Shown in pieces: positions 25,536 to 34,463 of a stretch of DNA of 34,463 bases. Position 1 is the first letter of the stretch, and each line of letters starts with the position of its first letter. The stretch lies in contig NZ_JAECZC010000055.1 of NCBI RefSeq assembly GCF_016056305.1, positions 1 through 34,463 on the forward strand, in the 5' to 3' direction. The DNA comes from Amazonocrinis nigriterrae CENA67. GTDB lineage: Bacteria; Cyanobacteriota; Cyanobacteriia; Cyanobacteriales; Nostocaceae. Made by a program: the position numbers and the translations under genes. Under the pieces are notes generated by a model. That model made no database searches. It saw nothing but the letters and a program-made list of their open reading frames with translations, and had not been told where the DNA came from.

Positions 25536-25775
25536 GAAAACTGTGGTAAATTAATAGATTGTTTTTACTTATATATCTGGCAAAATATACCTTTGCAGCC
25601 AGTACAAAACTGACAGACCATTAGTGTGCTACACAAAAACTTTACTTATTGGCAGCCAGGGGAGCAGAGAGACGCAGAGGAAAGAACTTGTAAAAGCCCC
25701 TCCCCTGCTCCCTTACTCCCCTGCTCCTATGCTTAAGAGCCTGCCTCCACTCAGCAATTTTAGGTTAGTTGAGTA

Positions 25776-26378
25776 CTAGGCTTTGGCGTAATTTTCAGCA
25801 GCGAATTCCCAGTTTACCAACTGATCTAAGAAGTTTTTGATGAACGCGGGACGAGCATTTCTGTAGTCGATGTAGTAGGCGTGTTCCCAAACATCCAAAG
25901 TTAAGAGTGCCTTTTTGCCATATGCTAAAGGGTTCTCTGCATTGGGGGTCTTGATCACCTTCAGAGTACCACCATCATCAATTAGCCATGCCCATCCGCT
26001 ACCGAATTGTGTTGCAGCAGCGTTAGAGAACTCTTCTTTGAATTTGTCGAAGCTACCAAAGTCTTGATTGATCTTGGCTGCGAGTTCACCTGTAGGTGCG
26101 CCGCCACCAGCTGGCTTTAAGGAATTCCAGAAGAAGGTATGATTCCAAACTTGGGCAGCGTTGTTGAAGATTCCCGTTTTTGAAGAATCTTTGAAGGAAA
26201 TTTGGATGACTTCTTCCAGAGATTTATCAGCCAGTTCTGTACCTTCAGTCAGCTTGTTCAGGTTGTCTACATAAGCTTTGTGATGCTTGCCATAGTGATA
26301 CTCGAAAGTCTCACCTTTCATGCCATACGGCTCTAAAGCATTAAAGTCGAAGGGTAAGGGGGGCTGTGTAAATGCCAT
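25776..26378 (-). CDS. sodB: Iron superoxide dismutase
   Basis: 200 residues of a cytosolic Fe-SOD, which converts superoxide to oxygen and hydrogen peroxide. Metal ligands are H28 (FEYHYGKHH), H80 (VWNHTFFW), D162 and H166 (LDVWEHAYY). The active-site glutamine Q76 in NNAAQVWNHTF marks the Fe type; Mn enzymes have a glycine here and a later glutamine or histidine. The ATG has GAGAGGAT upstream. No signal peptide. A fragment of an Mn-type SOD gene lies about 260-470 bp upstream on the same strand. Confidence 0.97.
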   Translation of the reverse strand: MAFTQPPLPFDFNALEPYGMKGETFEYHYGKHHKAYVDNLNKLTEGTELADKSLEEVIQISFKDSSKTGIFNNAAQVWNHTFFWNSLKPAGGGAPTGELAAKINQDFGSFDKFKEEFSNAAATQFGSGWAWLIDDGGTLKVIKTPNAENPLAYGKKALLTLDVWEHAYYIDYRNARPAFIKNFLDQLVNWEFAAENYAKA

Positions 26379-26631
26379 TTTGTGAATCCTCTCTTTACTG
26401 TTTTCCGGTTGAAAGCTGTTGCAAAAGCTCAGGAAATTACAGGTTTTGTGCTTAGCAGTTTTATATCCTTAATTACTGGAACATAAAACTTAACATCGTC
26501 ATTCTACTACCAAAGTGAAGATTCAGACAAAGTACTTTTGAAATAAGTTAAATCTAGAGAAATGAGTGATTATAAATAAAAACAGCTAATAGATTATTAC
26601 TAATGGTTGATGACGAAAATCTAATTAGCAA

Positions 26632-26845
26632 TTAAAAGCCTATGTAAAAACGCAACAAAAGACCATTAATATGTTTACTAGATGGCTGCGCTATCAGATG
26701 AATATGTCCGCCACCGTGGTTACGCACCGCTATTCTAATATTTCTCGGCAAACTATTAAGATTAATAATCAATTCTTCAATGCTTTTGAAATTCAGTTCT
26801 AGATTTTTTCCAAAGCTGGATTTACAAGTGTATGCAGTTCATGTA
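26632..26845 (-). pseudogene. sodA: Decayed Mn-type superoxide dismutase fragment
   Basis: Read on the minus strand, this gap gives NPALEK in one frame and then, after a +1 shift, [16 protein letters not shown] followed by [12 protein letters not shown]. That order and wording is the helical hairpin of Mn-SODs (xALEK, KSIEELLxxLNSLP, IRxAVRNNGGGH). The shift lies near 26805. After GGGH the expected NHxxFW is lost and the frame ends at a TAA (26632). The first metal-ligand region and the C-terminal half are missing or too decayed to see. The fragment differs from sodB, which has FKDSSKTGIFNNAAQ here, so it is not a recent copy of it. Confidence 0.82.
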
Positions 26846-27066
26846 GGCTGACTTGAAAGTGCTGAGTGCTGAGTAAAAGTCAATGAGTCAGCAAAGTAGA
26901 CTTTCATTGATCGCTATTCCTGAAAATCCCCTGCAATCAAACCAAGTAGCATTCAGAGATAGTAGCTTCGGGAGCAGGGGAGCAGGGGAGAGGAAATCGT
27001 ACTACTTCAAACTACAACTTAGTATCAATTACTGTTCTCTCTTCAGTACTATTCATCTTTGTTCAA

Positions 27067-28942
27067 GTTTCAATCCCCGTGAGGGGAATTAGTAAGTTGA
27101 AACCATAAGCTATTTGAAAAGACCCCAGCCGCTAAGAGTATTGTTTCAATCCCCGTGAGGGGAGTTAGTAAGTTGAAACTTACTCGAACATCTCGAATTA
27201 AATAAAAGATTTTTGTTTCAATCCCCGTGAGGGGAGTTAGTAAGTTGAAACAAAATAGTGTTCACGACACAGATAGTATCGAAAAAAGTTTCAATCCCCG
27301 TGAGGGGAGTTAGTAAGTTGAAACATAACGCATCAAGTGGGCCAAGCCTAACACCAGAATGTTTCAATCCCCGTGAGGGGAGTTAGTAAGTTGAAACTTA
27401 AGAGCGATCGCATTTGATTGTGATTATCTATGTGGTTTCAATCCCCGTGAGGGGAGTTAGTAAGTTGAAACTTTAAGGAGCTTAATTTTTCTAAAATAGT
27501 AACAAAGTTTCAATCCCCGTGAGGGGAGTTAGTAAGTTGAAACGGCAAAACCTTGTTCGACGTAACGTAGTAATGCCAGTTTCAATCCCCGTGAGGGGAG
27601 TTAGTAAGTTGAAACTTGTCTCCACGCTTGAGACTTTAAGTGCTTAATTAGGTTTCAATCCCCGTGAGGGGAGTTAGTAAGTTGAAACTTCAGTAGGGAC
27701 TTGGCTAAAAATCTGAACTATGGGTTTCAATCCCCGTGAGGGGAGTTAGTAAGTTGAAACTCTAGTCACCTTCAAGTATAAAGAGAAGTATTTCAGTTGT
27801 TTCAATCCCCGTGAGGGGAGTTAGTAAGTTGAAACCCACGCGATCGGAAATAGCCCAGATAGCGGCTGCGTGTTTCAATCCCCGTGAGGGGAGTTAGTAA
27901 GTTGAAACTGCTGCTATCTTTATCGCTGCGTAAATCCCAATCGGCAGGTTTCAATCCCCGTGAGGGGAGTTAGTAAGTTGAAACAAGTTTGTTCGCAGAA
28001 GATACAGCACTAACAAAAGGTTTCAATCCCCGTGAGGGGAGTTAGTAAGTTGAAACTCCAAGTCAAACGCCCCATCTGCATCAAAATTATTGGTTTCAAT
28101 CCCCGTGAGGGGAGTTAGTAAGTTGAAACTGAATTGTTAGTAAAGAATAATTTAAAATAATGTGGTTTCAATCCCCGTGAGGGGAGTTAGTAAGTTGAAA
28201 CTAAAAGGCTTACCAAAGTTTCAATTAAATTTATCGTTTCAATCCCCGTGAGGGGAGTTAGTAAGTTGAAACTTACCATCTGCAAATTGTCGCCAGGTGG
28301 GTACAACCTGTTTCAATCCCCGTGAGGGGAGTTAGTAAGTTGAAACCAAAGAAATTTATCGAGTACGAAAAAGTGGGAAGCGAGTTTCAATCCCCGTGAG
28401 GGGAGTTAGTAAGTTGAAACGTTGTCCGTGTCAGACAATCTGTAGATATTAGACCCGTTTCAATCCCCGTGAGGGGAGTTAGTAAGTTGAAACAAGCACG
28501 CTGAAGTTTTTCTTAGAAAATAACCCATCTGTGTTTCAATCCCCGTGAGGGGAGTTAGTAAGTTGAAACTGCAATCGTCTCTACTTCTCCGTGATAATAG
28601 AGTTCATGTTTCAATCCCCGTGAGGGGAGTTAGTAAGTTGAAACGTAATGATAGTATTATCTACACTGGTTGATTGAGTTCGTTTCAATCCCCGTGAGGG
28701 GAGTTAGTAAGTTGAAACTAATACGCAGAATACCAGTAACAAAAATAACAGTAAGTTTCAATCCCCGTGAGGGGAGTTAGTAAGTTGAAACTTCGACCAT
28801 CATCTTCTTCACAAATAAAATTGCCTCTAGTTTCAATCCCCGTGAGGGGAGTTAGTAAGTTGAAACAAGGTCAGCAACCCAAAGGTCATAGCCAGCAGGA
28901 GCAACGTTTCAATCCCCGTGAGGGGAGTTAGTAAGTTGAAAC
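27067..28942 (-). CRISPR. CRISPR array, 26 repeats of 37 bp and 25 spacers
   Basis: The plus-strand repeat begins GTTTCAATCCCC, continues GTGAGGGG and ends AGTTGAAAC. Twenty-five repeats are identical; the first (27067-27103) has one substitution, G to A at position 22. Spacers are 34-39 bp and all look different. Read on the minus strand the repeat carries a CCCC-TCAC-GGGG hairpin and ends in ATTGAAAC, the usual 5' handle of cyanobacterial type I-D/III arrays. This and the degenerate repeat at the left end put the leader at the right, so transcription runs right to left. No cas gene is in the window. The subtype cannot be fixed from the repeat alone. Confidence 0.98.
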
Positions 28943-29106
28943 TCTTCAGTCTGAAACTATTATTGAGCAAGCTTCCCAGAAAGAGTTTTGGCGGGGGAGA
29001 AATTTTGGTCATTTTCAGCCGCTCTTATTGCAAATTATTTGCAATTATAAGCATTGCTCAAAGGCTGTAACTATTTACTTGTCAAGGTTCTGGCGATTTT
29101 GGCGGG
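28943..29106 (-). promoter_or_regulatory. Putative CRISPR leader with promoter elements
   Basis: On the minus strand a TATAAT lies at 29049-29044, about 100 bp before the first repeat. A 19-bp palindrome (ATTGCAAAT-T-ATTTGCAAT, 29027-29045) touches this box. TTTTGGCGGG occurs twice, at 28986 and 29097. A TTGACA at 29085-29080 is 30 bp from the TATAAT, too far to be its -35. The rest of the gap up to 29334 shows nothing else. Confidence 0.5.
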
Positions 29107-29334
29107 ACTCCAGGGATTTTGCCCTCGCTTTGCCGTGCCAAACATCAAGCTGATTAGCCAATCATAATATGTGTATCTAATATTGTCGAGTAGTTTTCGG
29201 GCGTTATACCGATTTGCAATTCACAATTCAGAAATTCAGATTGTATCTAGGCTTCAAGGTTTGAATTTGTTGCCGTATTGTAGAGAATTGTATTATGAAG
29301 CTCGGATAAATAGTTATAATTCCCACGGTCATCG

Positions 29335-29454
29335 TACCCCACCACGCCAGATGCACGGCTGTCGGCAGAGCGCAATAGCGCACTGGCTCCCCAAACCCTC
29401 CCCGCAAGTTCGGGGAGGGGAGACTTTGACTTCCGTCAAAGGCGGGGTGGGGTA
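29335..29454. mobile_element. MITE-like element with 14-bp terminal inverted repeats
   Basis: The ends TACCCCACCACGCC and GGCGGGGTGGGGTA pair at 13 of 14. Inside are two strong hairpins, CCTCCCCG/CGGGGAGG (about 29397-29419) and CTTTGAC-TTCC-GTCAAAG (29424-29441). No coding capacity: a 94-codon open frame across it is judged spurious. Confidence 0.7.
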
Positions 29455-29487
29455 ATGCGGATATTTATCAAGAAGGGGAAGGGGGAA

Positions 29488-29564
29488 AGGTAAAAACCTC
29501 GCCACGTTAGGGCGAAATAATCCTTGTATCATTGGGAGGTAAAAACCTCACCACGTTAGGGCGA
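29488..29564. repeat. Two 28-bp direct repeats, 49 bp apart
   Basis: The units at 29488-29515 and 29537-29564 match at 27 of 28 positions. Each starts with the palindrome AGGTAAAAACCT and continues C(G/A)CCACGTTAGGGCGA. They lie between the inverted-repeat element and panC-cmk. Confidence 0.8.
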
Positions 29565-29599
29565 CTTGTTCATCCCTTTTCCCCTCTGCTTTATAGTGA

Positions 29600-31204
29600 C
29601 TACCACTGAGATAAACGCTGATGGTAGTAATCTACAATTTGTGCTGCAACTTCAGAAACGCTCAAACCATCAGTTTGAATTTCAATGGCATCGGGTGCTT
29701 TTTGCAAAGGTGACACTTTGCGAGTACTATCTTTCCAGTCACGTTCGGCAATGTCCCGTTCCAGCTGTTCTAAACTGACTTCGGGTTGACCTTGTTTTTT
29801 AAAGTCTTGCTGACGACGGCGGGCGCGTTCACTCACAGACGCGGTTAAAAAGATTTTGATTTCAGCATCGGGGAATACATGACTACCAATGTCCCGTCCT
29901 TCCGCCACCAAACCACCTTTTTTACCCCAACTTTGCTGTTGTTTGACCAGTGCTTGACGGACAGCGCTTTGTGCAGCTATTGCTGATACTTGAGATGTCA
30001 CCTCAATTGTGCGAATTGCTTGGGTCACATCAGTATCATTAATCCAAACGCGCACAGGAGATTGTAAATCCTCGCTGGGAGTCAGTTCAATTTTACACTG
30101 GCTAGCTAATTGGGCGATCGCACAATCATCATCAATGGCAATACCCTGTTGCAATACCAGCCAAGTCACAGCCCGGTACATTGCTCCTGTATCTAAATAC
30201 ACTAGACCTATCTGTGCCGCCACTTGACGAGCTACGGTAGATTTTCCCGCCCCGGCTGGGCCATCAATTGCGATGATAGGTTGGCGATCGCGTAACATGG
30301 TATTATCAATTAACCGTGTAGAACCCAAACGAGCTGCGATCGCGAGCATTCCTTCCTCCTCAATTTTTTCTAAATACATCAACGTAGTCGGATCAACCAA
30401 TTCAATATATTCCACTAAAACAGTACTCACCTTTGCCAGTTCTTGTTGTGCGATCGCTATCAGCTTGCTACTATCGCGTAAGCCTGCTTTGAACGCGGCC
30501 TCAACTTTTTGCAAGCCGCGATACAAGACCGTTGCTTGTTCTTTTTCCTGGGCAGTCAAATATTGATTGCGAGAACTGAGGGCAAGACCCGACGGTTCCC
30601 GTACCGTTGGACAGGCAACAATATCTACTGGTAAATTCAAATCAGCTACCAACCGTTTAACAACAGCTAATTGCTGACCATCCTTTTGACCGAAATAGGC
30701 TCGGTCAGGCTGTACCAAGTTCAAAAGCTTGGTGACAATCGTAGCCACACCCTGAAAGTGACCTAGCCGAGAACGACCACACAAGCCTGATATCATAGCA
30801 GATGGCGGTATTACTTGTGTAACTTTAGATTCTTGTATATTATTCTGTTGAACTCCCATTTCTTCCGGAGTAGGTGCAAAAATTGCATCTACTCCTGCTT
30901 GTTCACATAATAGTCGGTCTTGCTCTAGAGTCCGAGGGTAGCGTTGATAATCTTCGTGAGGCCCAAATTGCAAGGGATTAACGAAAATACTCACAATTAC
31001 CGTAGAATTCTCTTGCCGCGCTCTTGCAATTAAGTTTAAATGTCCTTCATGCAAACCTCCCATCGTTGGCACCAGACCGACAGCTGTCCGATACCAGCTA
31101 GTCATCTCATCAAATACCAGACCATCAAAAACCGTAAGCTTGTTTTCCGAGCAACGTTTAGTTAAATAGCAACGTAAAGCTGCAACTGTTGTCAGCAGGC
31201 GCAC
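29600..31204 (-). CDS. panC/cmk: Bifunctional pantothenate synthetase/cytidylate kinase
   Basis: A 534-residue fusion typical of cyanobacteria. The N-terminal PanC part (about 1-300) joins pantoate and beta-alanine with ATP: HIGH-like VPTMGGLHEGH (45-55), FVNPLQFGPHEDYQRYPR, and the KMSKS-like FGQKDGQQLAVVKR. The C-terminal part (about 308-534) is CMP kinase: P-loop GPAGAGKS (315-322), DTGAMYRAVTW (338-348), and VAEGRDIGSHVFPDA. Compared with single PanC enzymes, about 20 residues (around 21-39) are inserted before AVGLVPTMG. The start is GTG. It lies in no obvious operon. Both parts look intact. Confidence 0.96.
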   Translation of the reverse strand: MRLLTTVAALRCYLTKRCSENKLTVFDGLVFDEMTSWYRTAVGLVPTMGGLHEGHLNLIARARQENSTVIVSIFVNPLQFGPHEDYQRYPRTLEQDRLLCEQAGVDAIFAPTPEEMGVQQNNIQESKVTQVIPPSAMISGLCGRSRLGHFQGVATIVTKLLNLVQPDRAYFGQKDGQQLAVVKRLVADLNLPVDIVACPTVREPSGLALSSRNQYLTAQEKEQATVLYRGLQKVEAAFKAGLRDSSKLIAIAQQELAKVSTVLVEYIELVDPTTLMYLEKIEEEGMLAIAARLGSTRLIDNTMLRDRQPIIAIDGPAGAGKSTVARQVAAQIGLVYLDTGAMYRAVTWLVLQQGIAIDDDCAIAQLASQCKIELTPSEDLQSPVRVWINDTDVTQAIRTIEVTSQVSAIAAQSAVRQALVKQQQSWGKKGGLVAEGRDIGSHVFPDAEIKIFLTASVSERARRRQQDFKKQGQPEVSLEQLERDIAERDWKDSTRKVSPLQKAPDAIEIQTDGLSVSEVAAQIVDYYHQRLSQW

Positions 31205-31281
31205 AAAATACCCCTAGTTCTTATTAGCCTCTTCCCCGTTAGTTTATATCTGAAATAGCAGGGAAGAGTTGTTTGAACTAG

Positions 31282-31400
31282 GGGAATTGGGAATTGGGAA
31301 TTGGGAATTGGGAATTGGGAATGGAGGGATGGGGAGATAGGGAGATAGGGACAGAAGGTTAAAAATTAAATTATTTATCTATTCCCTATTCCCTATTCCC
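31282..31400. repeat. Heptamer STRR (GGGAATT)n and related repeats
   Basis: GGGAATT units run from 31282 to 31322, GGAGATA units follow to about 31350, and TATTCCC units (about 31378-31400) are the reverse-oriented counterpart, so the cluster could fold on itself. It lies between rlpA and panC-cmk. Confidence 0.88.
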
Positions 31401-31406
31401 AAACAG

Positions 31407-32495
31407 CTATTGACCCAGGACTTCAATATTTACCGGCGCAACACCACTGCTCATCATTCCCAACATCCGAGCTGCACCCGCAGACACGTCAATAATTCGA
31501 CCCCGAACGTATGGGCCCCGGTCGTTAATTTTTAGCACCACAGAACGACCATTGCGGGTGTTGGTAACACGGACTTTTGTGCCAAGGGGTAAGGTGCGAT
31601 GGGCAGCGGTCATTCCTTCTGGATTGAATCTTTCGCCGCTGGCTGTTTGACTGCCAGAACCGTCATAGCCGTAGTAAGAAGCCATACCCCTGAAATTCAT
31701 TACCACTTTCCTGGCAATCTCTTGTGGCTTTGGTAGTGACGGAAAGCGTGTTGGTAAATTAGCAATTCCGTTGATGGGCGATGCATTGCCTATGAGTCTC
31801 CGTAAGCGATTGGTCGCTTGCAATGCATCTTGTGCCAGATTATTGGTGGTGTCTGCTAGTCGTGTATCTTCGTTGATTTCCACCAATTCTTCTTTGTCGA
31901 TTTTGATCGTATAGCGATCGCTGGGATGTTGTTGGCTAGAGGCACTTTTTTCCTGGGCTTGATTAGATTCGTCCTCTGGTTTCCAACTCACCGTTATCTG
32001 ACGAGCATCTATATTTTCCCTGAGCATTTGGTTGATCTTAGCTGCTATTACGCTAGCTCTTTGAACCGGGTCATTGTTAAACGAGCTAATTTGATTGCTG
32101 CTATCCGTCGAGTTTCCCAGATTCGCCACCTTTACTGAGTTGTCAACAATAAGGGCGTACGATTGCACGCCCTTAGTATTTCCTATTACACCAACTTTTT
32201 TATTACTATTTGCAACTGGCTTAGAACTCAAAAAGGTTAGAACTGGAATATTTCGGATATACAGGGTTGCCGCCTGACGACCTCCAATGTTGTGAGAATG
32301 GATGTTTGTAATCACAGCATCCGAGGTAAGTTTCCCTGCTGGGGATTGAAACTCTCCTACCTTGACCACATCACCTACTGGTGACTTCTGGGAAGCTTGA
32401 GCAGTTCCCTTAGTAGTTTGAGTGCAACCGACTGAGGGCATCCCCAAAACAGTCAGAGACAGGGCGACAATAGTCCACAAATGTCTTTGATTCAT
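31407..32495 (-). CDS. RlpA-like protein with double-psi beta-barrel domain
   Basis: 362 residues. The N-terminal 24 or so form a signal peptide; a cysteine follows (SVGC), but the lipobox is poor, so lipid attachment is uncertain. A long variable middle (about 30-260, polar, with [21 protein letters not shown]) is typical of cyanobacterial versions. The C-terminal domain (about 268-362) is the RlpA double-psi beta-barrel: [57 protein letters not shown]. RlpA of Pseudomonas is a lytic transglycosylase for naked glycan strands at the septum; here the role in cell-wall remodelling is inferred. A GATTTTGTC/GACAAAATC hairpin (32544-32570) lies 49 bp upstream. Confidence 0.92.
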   Translation of the reverse strand: MNQRHLWTIVALSLTVLGMPSVGCTQTTKGTAQASQKSPVGDVVKVGEFQSPAGKLTSDAVITNIHSHNIGGRQAATLYIRNIPVLTFLSSKPVANSNKKVGVIGNTKGVQSYALIVDNSVKVANLGNSTDSSNQISSFNNDPVQRASVIAAKINQMLRENIDARQITVSWKPEDESNQAQEKSASSQQHPSDRYTIKIDKEELVEINEDTRLADTTNNLAQDALQATNRLRRLIGNASPINGIANLPTRFPSLPKPQEIARKVVMNFRGMASYYGYDGSGSQTASGERFNPEGMTAAHRTLPLGTKVRVTNTRNGRSVVLKINDRGPYVRGRIIDVSAGAARMLGMMSSGVAPVNIEVLGQ

Positions 32496-32543
32496 GCGTC
32501 CGATTTTAAAGCGACTGTAGAACAGCAGTTTCTGGGTTCGTAA

Positions 32544-32570
32544 GATTTTGTCACAAATGACGACAAAATC
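32544..32570. promoter_or_regulatory. Perfect 9-bp inverted repeat upstream of the RlpA gene
   Basis: GATTTTGTC and GACAAAATC, 9 bases apart, in the probable promoter region of the RlpA-like gene. Possible operator or leader hairpin. Confidence 0.4.
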
Positions 32571-33457
32571 CTGGCAACTCGAACTCGTTCCGCTTTCACT
32601 TTTTATTTATAACTGCAACAGACTAACACGAACTTTTGGACTTGGGGATCAGGGTTTTACCGTAAATCTTGATAAATTCATCAAAATTAAATTCTCATTT
32701 CAAGGGTGAAACCTTTCTCAAATGCGGATTTTGACTATGTAACATTTTTTTCGATTACCAAAATTTTCTTATAAAAACTTTACAATTATGAGAATTGAAA
32801 TTGGTGATCACACTTTTGCTCAAAGATGTATTTTATCTAACATATAAAATTTTAAAATAGTTATGATAAAAATTAGCTATTTAAGAGAAAAAACTGATTG
32901 TAAATATTTCATTAGTTAGAGTTTATGAAATTTTAATAATATGGTAATATTGAGCTAAATCAAGATTGACAAATAAAACAATTTAAAGATTAGCTAGCGA
33001 TCGCATCTTTTTTTGAAGTTTTTGTATTCTTTGAAATACAAGTATAAATACTTATTTTTCTATACTAACTAGTAGTGTAAAACACGTAAATTAGTAGTAA
33101 TAATCAGCCGAAAAAGTCAGTATGACCCTAGCTACCGTTTTTAACAATTGAAGATAAAACAGTAATCAGAAAATGAAAAACGACTGATAGGCGTGTGTAG
33201 ATGACTTTTGTCATGTAGCAAAAATTACAAGCTAGTTATCTACCCGCAGTAGTTGGTCAACAGTTCGTATCCAGGATGCCCCACCTTCGTACAGCGAAGT
33301 TGAAGACAGCAGTTGCTACACTTGGGAATTTCTGAACTCGAAGCGATACTGGGGAAGAAATTACGAGTAAAATTTGCTTGGGTATAAATCCCCATTGTTC
33401 CTTATTTCCAGAGGGGGCACCGAGTTCCCCAGTCCCAAATAGCAAGCTATCAGCTTC
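32571..33457. other. AT-rich gap with no recognised gene
   Basis: About 890 bp without a convincing gene. Features seen: a HIP1 site near 32997, a palindrome AAGTAT-AA-ATACTT (33040-33053) and an overlapping ATACAA-type inverted repeat just before it, and a CTTCG-TACAG-CGAAG hairpin near 33286. A 72-codon minus-strand frame (33257-33475) overlaps the glsA start and has no recognised features. Confidence 0.6.
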
Positions 33458-34450
33458 ATGGCACAAGCAAATCAAGCAGATTTAGAAATAGTTCCATCAC
33501 CATGTTTAACTTTTCTCAACGACTTGCATTCCAAGTACAAGTCATTGCGAGAGGGGAAAGTAGCAAACTACATTCCGGAACTGGCAAAGGTAAACCCTGA
33601 CTTATTCAGCATTTGTATTGTGACGGTAGATGGTCAGGTTTATGAAGTTGGGGATTACAAACAACTATTTACTATTCAGTCGATGTCTAAGGTGTTTGCT
33701 TACGGGCTAGCCTTAGAAGATCATGGACGAGACTATATATTAACTAGAGTTGGTGTGGAACCGACAGGGGATGCATTTAATGCGATTATCTTGGATGAGC
33801 AATCGAAGCGACCTTATAATCCAATGGTAAACGCGGGAGCGATCGCCACTACCAGCTTAATCAAAGGCTCAGGTGCAACAGAACGTCTCAACCGGATGCT
33901 AGAAATGTTCCGGCGATACATTGGTCATGACGTATTTGTGGATATCTCAGTATTTACCTCTGAACGTACCACCGGACATCGCAATCGCGCAATGGCACAT
34001 CTGATGCTCAACTTTGGCATGATTGACCAAAACATTGAACAAGCTTTGGATCTTTACTTCCAACAGTGTGCAGTCATGGTGAATTGCCACGACTTAGCAG
34101 TGATGGCTGCTACCCTAGCCAACAGAGGCGTTAATCCGATCACAGGCGAACAGGCTGTAGACAGCCATTATATTAAAGATATTCTCAGCGTTATGTACAC
34201 CTGTGGCATGTATAACTTTGCTGGAGAGTGGGCTTACAAAGTTGGTATTCCTGCCAAAAGCGGCGTTAGCGGGGGAATTTTTGCCGTTGTCCCCAACCAA
34301 ATGGGCATTGCAGTATTCTCGCCTCCACTAGATGCGCGTGGTAACAGCGTCCGGGGAGTGAAAGTGTGTGAAGAACTTTCCCAACACTTAGGGTTACATC
34401 TATTTGAGTGTTCAGAGAAAAATTCCCAGTTTTTTAGAATTAGGGAGTAG
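33458..34450 (+). CDS. glsA: Glutaminase A
   Basis: 330 residues of a beta-lactamase-fold glutaminase that converts glutamine to glutamate and ammonia in the cytoplasm. The nucleophile motif S-x-x-K is S75-M-S-K78 in [10 protein letters not shown]. Other hallmarks are [12 protein letters not shown] (substrate-binding Tyr/Asn), [19 protein letters not shown] (Ser/Glu/Asn contacts) and [26 protein letters not shown] (late glycine-rich strand). Full length, normal for the family. The ATG at 33458 fits; no strong ribosome site was seen. It ends just before the window edge, where another GGGGAGT-type repeat begins. Confidence 0.96.
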   Translation: MAQANQADLEIVPSPCLTFLNDLHSKYKSLREGKVANYIPELAKVNPDLFSICIVTVDGQVYEVGDYKQLFTIQSMSKVFAYGLALEDHGRDYILTRVGVEPTGDAFNAIILDEQSKRPYNPMVNAGAIATTSLIKGSGATERLNRMLEMFRRYIGHDVFVDISVFTSERTTGHRNRAMAHLMLNFGMIDQNIEQALDLYFQQCAVMVNCHDLAVMAATLANRGVNPITGEQAVDSHYIKDILSVMYTCGMYNFAGEWAYKVGIPAKSGVSGGIFAVVPNQMGIAVFSPPLDARGNSVRGVKVCEELSQHLGLHLFECSEKNSQFFRIRE

Positions 34451-34463
34451 GGAGTGGGGAGTT

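Noticed and set aside
26883-27092. 69-codon plus-strand open frame
   Set aside because: It runs from low-complexity CAGGGGAG repeats into the first CRISPR repeat and has no protein features.
27067-28942. Duplicate or self-targeting spacers
   Set aside because: By eye all 25 spacers differ and none obviously matches other parts of this window; a full search was not possible.
29080-29085. TTGACA as -35 of the CRISPR leader promoter
   Set aside because: It is 30 bp from the TATAAT, far beyond the usual 16-18 bp.
29171-29455. 94-codon plus-strand open frame
   Set aside because: Most of it is the inverted-repeat element at 29335-29454; no recognisable domain or ribosome site.
33257-33475. 72-codon minus-strand open frame upstream of glsA
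   Set aside because: Overlaps the glsA start antisense, has no signal or domain, and its neighbourhood is non-coding in character.
1-34463. tRNA, rRNA, tmRNA, rnpB, 6S RNA or a complete insertion sequence
   Set aside because: I looked for characteristic segments and transposase-like frames and found none that could be supported.

Overview
The window is chromosomal DNA of a filamentous, Nostocales-type cyanobacterium. The evidence is a photosystem I gene (psaK), the cyanobacteria-specific panC-cmk fusion, many HIP1 octamers (GCGATCGC), dispersed heptanucleotide repeats of the Nostoc/Anabaena kind (STRRs), several small inverted-repeat elements, and closest recall of most proteins to cyanobacterial families. 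These are recognitions by eye; no database search was possible.

Layout. 1-3.8 kb: a UbiB/ABC1-type atypical kinase, then a two-gene ABC-2 exporter. 3.9-7.2 kb: a small secreted protein of unknown function, an exported methyltransferase-like protein, a convergent alpha/beta-hydrolase that has lost its nucleophile serine, and sufE. 7.3-9.1 kb: psaK with a strong hairpin behind it, and a PAP2 phosphatase. 9.2-13.9 kb: a membrane/signalling cluster made of two DUF347 (COG4705) four-repeat membrane proteins, the remnant of a third, a secreted PepSY protein preceded by a perfect 11-bp tandem repeat, and an RppA/RppB-like two-component system. 14-19 kb: a lone NrdG-like radical SAM protein, an MFS exporter and a class A penicillin-binding protein. 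19.3-23.7 kb: folK, a Nudix hydrolase, tmk and holB, with a repeat cluster and a twice-interrupted pseudogene between tmk and holB. 23.8-26.4 kb: glpK and Fe-superoxide dismutase (sodB), with a decayed Mn-type SOD fragment directly upstream of sodB. 27.07-28.94 kb: a CRISPR array of 26 repeats and 25 spacers with no cas gene in the window. 29.6-34.45 kb: panC-cmk, an RlpA-like protein and glutaminase glsA.

How it fits together. Most genes are single housekeeping units (envelope synthesis, nucleotide and cofactor supply, Fe-S assembly, oxidative stress). The 9.2-13.9 kb block reads as one sensory/membrane module. Intergenic DNA is unusually rich in mobile-looking repeats, and three gene remnants (DUF347, Mn-SOD, a SnoaL/pathogen-related-like gene) show ongoing gene decay. 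The CRISPR repeat reads canonically on the minus strand (it then ends in ATTGAAAC), so the leader should lie on the right, and the single degenerate repeat at the left end agrees with this. No tRNA, rRNA or complete transposase gene was seen.
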